Assembly: GCA_000469685.2 (NCBI GenBank)
Contig: LS997566.1
Location: 1,888,061-1,952,060 of the forward strand
Length of the DNA: 64,000 nt
Direction of reading: 5' to 3'
DNA from: Haemonchus contortus
Lineage: Eukaryota > Nematoda > Chromadorea > Rhabditida > Trichostrongylidae
The position numbers and the translations under genes were made by a program. The notes beneath the pieces are model-generated. The model worked only from the letters and a program-made list of their open reading frames with translations. It did not search any database and had not been told where the DNA came from. This document shows, piece after piece, positions 58,392 through 64,000 of the stretch (within the stretch, counting starts at the first letter, position 1; each line of letters starts with the position of its first letter).

Positions 58392-59438
58392 TTAATAATG
58401 GGTTGGTCCTCCATTATTCGCAAGGACTTCACCAATGCGTCTTGGCATGCTCTCAACCAAGCTAGCTATCGAATTAGGGTCCAAGTTTGTCCAAGCGTCG
58501 AGGATGGACAGTTTGAGCTCTTCGACTGTGTTGTACTGCTTCGCTTCGTCTAAATCTTCTTGACAATGAAGGCCCAGACATTCTCCATTAGATTCAGGTC
58601 TGGAGAACGTGTGGGCCACTCGAGAACTGTGATATTTCTACTTGCAATCCAATCCGAAGTGGAGCGACTGACATGGACAGCCGCGTTATCGTGCATAAAA
58701 ATCAATGAACGACGACGGTGTTGTCGAAGAAACGGTAAAAGTCGCTCCTCCAGCACTCTCTGGTATTCTACGGAATCCATACGACAGGAAACAAAAGCAA
58801 GTCCAAGCTGTCCAGCCGCACAAAAGGCGCCCCAAACCATGAGAGATCCTCCACCGAAATTACGTCGCTCCAAAACCATGGGTGCTTTGCGCAGATCCCT
58901 CCAATACCCTCTCCTGCTGTCAGGTCCGTCCAGATTGAACTTCTTTTCGTCGCTCCAGATTACCTAAACCGTAAAATAATGATACGGAATTAAGGACTGC
59001 AAAGTGTCGAAATAGCCGCACCTTCGTCCAATCAAATGGGGCATTTTTTCACGGCGAATTGGAGGTGTGCGACTTTGTGTCGTTCCGATGGTCTGGGACC
59101 CGCCTCATCAACTCTCTGGTGATGCTTTCGCTCCGCTGGATTACCCTCCAGACAGTGGTTTTGCTCACACGATGCCGCATTTCGGCGCGGACCCTGTTCA
59201 GGCTCTTCGTTGAATTAGACAAAACACGTCCAATTGTTCTTTCATCTCGGGCAGAAAGCAGCCGTGGTCGACCTGGACTATTCTTCTTTCCGTACTGATC
59301 AGGATTCCGCACGTACTCGTTAATGCAGTTGCGTGACCGGCCGATATGGGCGGCAATCCTCCTTCTCGACCATCCGGCTTCAAACAGTGCTCTGACTTGA
59401 GCTTGTTCCTGTTTAGAGAGACGAGTAGCACGCGGCAT
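58392..59438 (-). pseudogene. Tc3-like transposase with a 58-nt intron, frameshifted
   Basis: ATG at 59438 begins MPRATRLSKQEQAQVRALFE, then AGWSRRRIAAHIGRSRNCIN and GRPRLLSARDERTIGRVLSN: the bipartite DNA-binding domain with the GRPR hook. Exon 1 ends at about 59022 (FDWTK). An intron follows with GTGCGG at its start and TTTAG at its end (58964-59021, 58 nt). Exon 2 gives VIWSDEKKFNLDGPD, with the first catalytic Asp, RRNFGGGSLMVWGAF, FMHDNAAVHVS (second Asp) and SPDLNLMENVW (Glu, 34 residues on). It ends GGPTHY at 58392. Two compensating one-base shifts lie near 59095 and 59048, and a one-base deletion near 58560 puts the last 56 or so residues out of frame. Restored, the length would be close to 329 residues, as in Tc3. 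All three catalytic residues remain. Confidence 0.92.
58964..59021 (-). other. 58-nt spliceosomal intron in the Tc3-like gene
   Basis: Conserved protein sequence on both sides (FDWTK before, VIWSDEKKF after) fixes the boundaries. GT and AG ends are present and removal keeps the frame. The short length is typical of nematodes and supports the organism call. Confidence 0.85.
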
Positions 59439-59724
59439 AATTACACGAAACCGAGCAATCTCCTGTATGACCCCGCATCCCGATTTCCCCTTATGGAAGA
59501 AGAGGAACGGGGATTTTTTACGAGTGGACCCGTACTCATAATACACAGAAAATTCGTTCAGGGTAAGTTATTTGGGTTATTTGGAGTAGAAAATTTCTCA
59601 GAAAAACGTTACCAAGGTTTTTCGACATGAGCAATCTACTGGTGATAGCAGCATTTTCTCAACATGCACAGCAACTTTGGAATCACAAAAAGTTAGGGTG
59701 GCCCTATATTTATGAAACGCAGTG

Positions 59725-62039
59725 TATTATATACTCTGGTTTGTGATCTCTACGACTATACATACTGAGGAAATCATGAAGTTCACTAAGCGACCCGGAT
59801 TCCTACCAGAAGTCGACAATTCATCCATAGCAAGTACAACCCGTTGCCCTCCTCTCATAACACCTTGGCAAGCTTATAAGCTACCGTATGGACCTAATGA
59901 CACACTCTACATATGTTTCCTAGCAAGAACGTTCTCATAAGGAGAGTCAGTCCCGGCTTCAAAAGAGTGGAGCAATCCGTAGCCAAGGCTTAAACTTCAC
60001 GATCCCTGTGCAGAAAAAGACAGTCCATGTGTTTCCCCGAGAATAACCAACTATTTGTAGACGTCTGGGAGGAAAGGACGTTTCGACTCGAACATTTCGT
60101 TCCTTTTGAGTTGATATCAGGTCAGATATCATTCACCATGATAAGATTTGGGGCTCGAGTACATCTCGTGCGTATGATTTTCCACATGTGTGGATGGGTG
60201 CCCTGAATTTGAATATCAAACCTTATCATTTGATCGTCTTATGAACTATTCTAGAAACCGGAATTACCCTAGAGCTTGTGATAACCCACTTTTAATTCGA
60301 AAGAAAAACTCAAATACTCAAGTGTGAACCTTCTTCAAGGTGCGCCATGCATCGAGGATCTCGCTAATACATTCGGGGAGGTGATGGGATGAGTAACTGA
60401 TGCATACAATGACAGTTTACAGCTGCTTCTTGGCTATGAGGGAAGGATTCATGTCGCTGCATTTACTTCCTCATCGTTTCACGTTTCATTCCAAATGATC
60501 ATCTAAGCCTTACAAGTAAATAGTACTGCAATGATAAAACGCGATGTGAAAAAGCCCTTACCCTCCCTCGAGTAATGGTTGAGGCACAAGGAGGACAAGT
60601 CAGAATAAATGGGACTGTTTGGGCGTAGTTTTGTGCTGACATGAGATTACGAAAATAGAATGAAATGGAATATTAACCATTGTATGCTACAAAATATACG
60701 TCGGAAGGAAGGCTTTTGAAAAAGTACCATTGAAAGTTCAATCAGGAATTATTGTATGGACACAATTTAAGGCCAAAATTAGTTGACCTTTGCCTATTAC
60801 ACCCTTCATACAACATAAGTATAATCCTAGGCCATGACTACCTGGATATGTGAATACCCCAGAAGGGTGCAACAAATCTGAGGGAGTGAGAGCCGAAAGT
60901 CGAGTGGCATCTCAGGAAGAGTAAGTTAACGGGAGCACTTCATGGGAAAACCACTTTATTCACCAGTTTGAGGGAAGTATCGATCCCTCTACATTGGTAA
61001 CATGTAATTCAAGTAAATCAATCAGCGTATCAAGTAATCCATAAGTATTCACTAGTCAAAGAGGATACTACTACCACATATTATCATCAAGTACTGAAAA
61101 GTATCATTTGCCTCCGAAGAAAGTTTCGGGCACTAAACGTACGCCTAGGAAAGCTCCCACCTTTAGATGGGTAATTTCTACTTCTTTCAGACAGAGCGTG
61201 GTTGATAATGGAAAGTATAAGCAAAATAGATGAAACAGAGTTCCGAGAGCGTATATGCCTACTCGTTTGGAGAGAAGGATGAATGATACCGTGGGAAGCG
61301 AGATGTTTACTGGTGGCCATCCCCAAATAGTGTACTGAAACGATTGGCTGCTAATTTGGACACATTGGCTAACTAGAAATCCGTTGCAGTCAGTCGCTCT
61401 CTCTCTATCTGCCACTCTCCCTTCAGCACCCGTGATTTTCATAGAAGAGCTGGCCGAGAGCCGTAATAGAGGGGAATCACGTCACTCAACACATTCGTGT
61501 TGTTTTAACAAGCAAGCATACCCGGTTGTTTGTCCATAGATTTCAGTTTTATGTTGCTTCATGGATTGGGAGGATAGTAAAGGAGTGGCCAGTGAGAGGG
61601 GTATGTGGAAAAACGAACTCAAAATTACAGAGATCCTACCAGAATAATTACCGTGGTTGTGAATTTTATGGGAATATATATAAATATTGTTAGAAATTTT
61701 ATACCTCCCTTGGTGATATCAGTATTATTTGGTAGGTTGGTTAAAGGATGTGAGCAATAGCAGCACTTTTGACGATCTAGTGTAGCTGAAAAGAAAATTA
61801 TGCTGGTCTGCAGTCTGTCGGAATAGAACACCTTCCAGATCGGTCGGGTTTCATGAAGCTGATCGAGAGCGACACGATGAACTTCAACCTTTAAGTAATC
61901 TATGGTTTATAAAACCAGTTCATTTGAGTGATCCCATCACTTTTAGAATACTACCTTTACCTTATCTTATCGTGATAACCGTAATTTTCTATTGTCTTAT
62001 TGACTGAACCATTCAAAGGCGAAGACTCGCGGTTGAGTG
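59725..62039. other. no supported gene
   Basis: No recognisable exon or element; open frames up to 112 codons lack domains. Confidence 0.4.
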
Positions 62040-62235
62040 CCCTACCGGCTTCTATTCTGATCCCAAAAATGTGTTCTAGCTTTTCTTTTGTCGTCAGACC
62101 AGCCATGAATTAGACAAATCTGGAAACATCGAACCGACCTTGGAAGAGTATAAGATTTGTTTGGCCCGGGCAAGTATCCGGAATTCGATCCCGGAGCATG
62201 TCTGGTGATAAGGCGCTTGTCTCGGTCAAGCAGAG
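62040..62235 (-). repeat. tRNA-derived SINE, head and body
   Basis: On the minus strand GACCGAGACAAGCGCC precedes GGGATCGAATTCCGG (B-box region, about 62168-62182), followed by CTTGCCCGGGCCAAACAAAT, CTTCCAAGGTCGGTTCG, TTTCCAGATTTGTC and ATGGCTGGTCTGACGAC. The order matches the family (GGATCGAAT ... TAGGCCAACCAAG ... CGGTT ... CCAGA ... GGCTGG). The A box is diverged. Confidence 0.55.
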
Positions 62236-64000
62236 ATTTTTCCAAAACAGGGATTCAGTAAAGAGAAATGAGTATAGCAGTCCTACAGCCATGAAGTTGG
62301 AAAAAGAAGCAAAACAGAAATGACAGATGTAAATTAACCGAGCCCACGCAACATTACTGCTGAGCATATGGTTACTTGTTTTGCATGAGATCAAATTACT
62401 AACAAGGAACTAATTCAGAGTGTTGAAAGCAAATGTTAAACAGGCACGGCACGCTCATGTGATTTATCGCTGTTTTCCATGAGGGACAAACAAAGATTTC
62501 AAGCAAAAAGTCTCTAAATTTCGAGCCCCAAGAAGAAGTCCATAGATCCTCAAAAGACGTAACCTTCTAGCATTGTTATCGATAAATGCTTCTTCAGATT
62601 GATTCCTGATGCGGCTACTAGTAAGTCAGTTCAGTGGAAGTTGAATACATGGTGTATCGCTAAGCCGAACCGATCGATATTCAGAATGACACTGAGACTG
62701 ATGAGCTGATAGTGTCTTTGGTGTTCTTCTGCTTAGGGCCGAATAGAACTCTGATTTCCATGCAAGAGTTTCAAGAAACCCACTGTTAAAAACTCGAGTC
62801 CCTGAAACAGGAGGATTCTGTTCAATGCTTGGCTTGGGGATTCAGTGGCGATACATTTAAGCCTCAAACATCATGAAATTTGGAAACAGCACCTAGTTTA
62901 GGTCCAGATAGCAACCCCACCCACACCAGGTCAGCAGCCGTTTGGTGTGAGAGAACGCAGGCCATACGACGAAGTGCGGGTCAAAGAGCTAGCCTACTCA
63001 GATGCTGCACACGCTTTATTTCTAGGACGAAGCGTGGGATGAAAGCGGAGCCTAAACACCCAATCTCCACGGCGTTTACATACAAACACCAAACTTCGTC
63101 CCACAAGCTATATTGGCTGTGGTTTCCCTTTCAACGCAGAGGAGTCAAAATTTCTGATGTTACAAACTATCATGCCAATGAGTATTGGAGACCACTTCCA
63201 CGATTGTCGAAGTGCGCCTGAACGTACAAGTAACAGAACCACTGGTGGAATTCAAATGTGAAAAAAGAAATTAAGAATCTTGGGAAAAAGCGACGTTCGC
63301 TTGTTATTTGTCCGTTGAAGCTGCAATATCAGAACGATCTAGAAAACTGGATGAGTCTCCGCTTCTGACTTTTAGCGATGTTCAAACAAAATACGATGAA
63401 ATCCAGAAACGAAAATCCGAGGGAAAACATCTGTACGCCAAAACAACGATTTTGCAGAGGTAGCTCCACGCCTTTCAATTTCCATTTTACTCGTTTCACG
63501 CTTCATTGCTCTATTACATATGAAAAGGTGAGACGAAATGCACAACATGAAAAATTCTGTCTGATTATGGATGGGGTCGAAAAAGTTGGAAAGTGAAGAT
63601 CGCCTGAGATTCCTCTCCGGTAGCGTGACGAGCGTAAGGGTAGACACCACGTTGATTACCAGCCACCCTGCCTCGATCACTGTGCCTTCGCTTTCTAAAA
63701 ACCTATCACCCACCCACTTGGAAATGGAATGAAAGGGTCGGGGCGTGCCCCCCCCCCCCCCCACGATAAGTCGCACCCTCTCATTTCAGATTCATCAGAC
63801 AGAACTACAAAATAACATGAATCCAAAACCTGAAAAGGTCAATTCGAAAGGAGAGGGCATTCTCATTCCTCGTTAGGTGCGGTGGAACAAACCAAAAACC
63901 TCTGGAATGTTTTCCTTTATACTGCTATGCCATTTGAGTTCAAGGAGCGGGTTGTACTGAGCTTAAGAAACCCGGGATTCGAAAAAGTGATCATGAGTGT
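62236..64000. other. no supported gene; C15 tract
   Basis: Nothing recognisable except a 15-C run at 63748-63762, which again props open a Gly-rich frame on the minus strand. Confidence 0.4.

Larger units (their letters stand above)
58142..59724 (-). mobile_element. Tc3-like transposon, full length, 1,583 bp
   Basis: Terminal inverted repeats begin CACTGCGTTTCATAAATATA and continue GGGCCACCCTAA; both ends match for at least 32 bp and similarity extends to about 55 bp. TA flanks both (58140-58141 and 59725-59726). The internal gene on the minus strand is a Tc3-type transposase with one intron. The ends are well preserved, so the copy might still be a substrate. Confidence 0.95.

Noticed and set aside
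58560..58967. 135-codon plus-strand frame opposite the Tc3-like gene
   Set aside because: Antisense shadow of the transposase exon 2.
63372..63776. 134-codon minus-strand frame
   Set aside because: It starts in the poly-C tract as Gly repeats and has no recognisable domain; treated as chance.
1..64000. CRISPR arrays, prophage genes, bacterial operons, rRNA genes
   Set aside because: No regularly spaced repeats, no ribosome-binding-site-led gene strings and no rRNA or canonical tRNA sequence were seen.

Overview
The window reads as animal nuclear DNA, most likely from a parasitic strongylid (hookworm-like) nematode. It is AT-rich, has no bacterial-style operons, carries short spliceosomal-type introns, and its recognisable genes are all remnants of transposons common in nematodes: Tc1, Tc3, maT/DD37-type and cecropia-type mariner relatives, plus two 5'-truncated non-LTR retrotransposons. 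The taxon is an inference from this repeat content, not a match to a named genome. No single-copy host gene could be identified with confidence; three or four weak exon-like stretches are listed with low scores. Layout: 0-8 kb is mostly featureless, with a long hairpin near 3.1 kb, two SINE copies at 4.2-5.0 kb and a large near-perfect hairpin at 7.8-8.0 kb. From 8.6 to 24.2 kb the DNA is crowded with mobile elements: a Tc1/mariner-type MITE (8.6-9.1), an RTE-like retrotransposon tail with a target-site duplication (9.96-10.26), an unexplained long open stretch (10.4-11.1), a 391-bp MITE (11.4-11.8), a GC-rich fold-back MITE (13.4-13.7), a decayed reverse transcriptase (14.0-15.1), a DD37-type transposon sitting inside a SINE (16.2-17.7), nested inverted repeats (18.7-19.2), two head-to-head mariner derivatives (20.5-21.3) and a full-length dead Tc1 element (22.6-24.2). 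From 24 to 57 kb there is mostly unannotatable DNA with scattered SINEs, a second copy of the GC-rich MITE (36.7-37.0), tandem duplications, poly-G/poly-C tracts and miRNA-like hairpins. A full-length Tc3-like element with an intron occupies 58.1-59.7 kb, and the last 4 kb hold one more SINE. How the parts relate: the autonomous-type elements (Tc1, Tc3, DD37, mariner, two LINEs) are all broken here by frameshifts, stops, truncation or internal deletion, so any mobility of these copies would depend on enzymes encoded elsewhere. A tRNA-derived SINE family (about 15 copies, both orientations, with recognisable polymerase III A and B boxes in the best copies) is the main dispersed unit and provides relative dating: a DD37 transposon inserted into one SINE, and another SINE contains a perfect 29-bp internal palindrome. 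I found no undescribed multi-gene system; the most noteworthy structures are the SINE family, the mariner internal-deletion derivative next to an inverted solo 5' end, the 9-11 bp target-duplicating fold-back MITE family, and hairpins that could be small-RNA sources.
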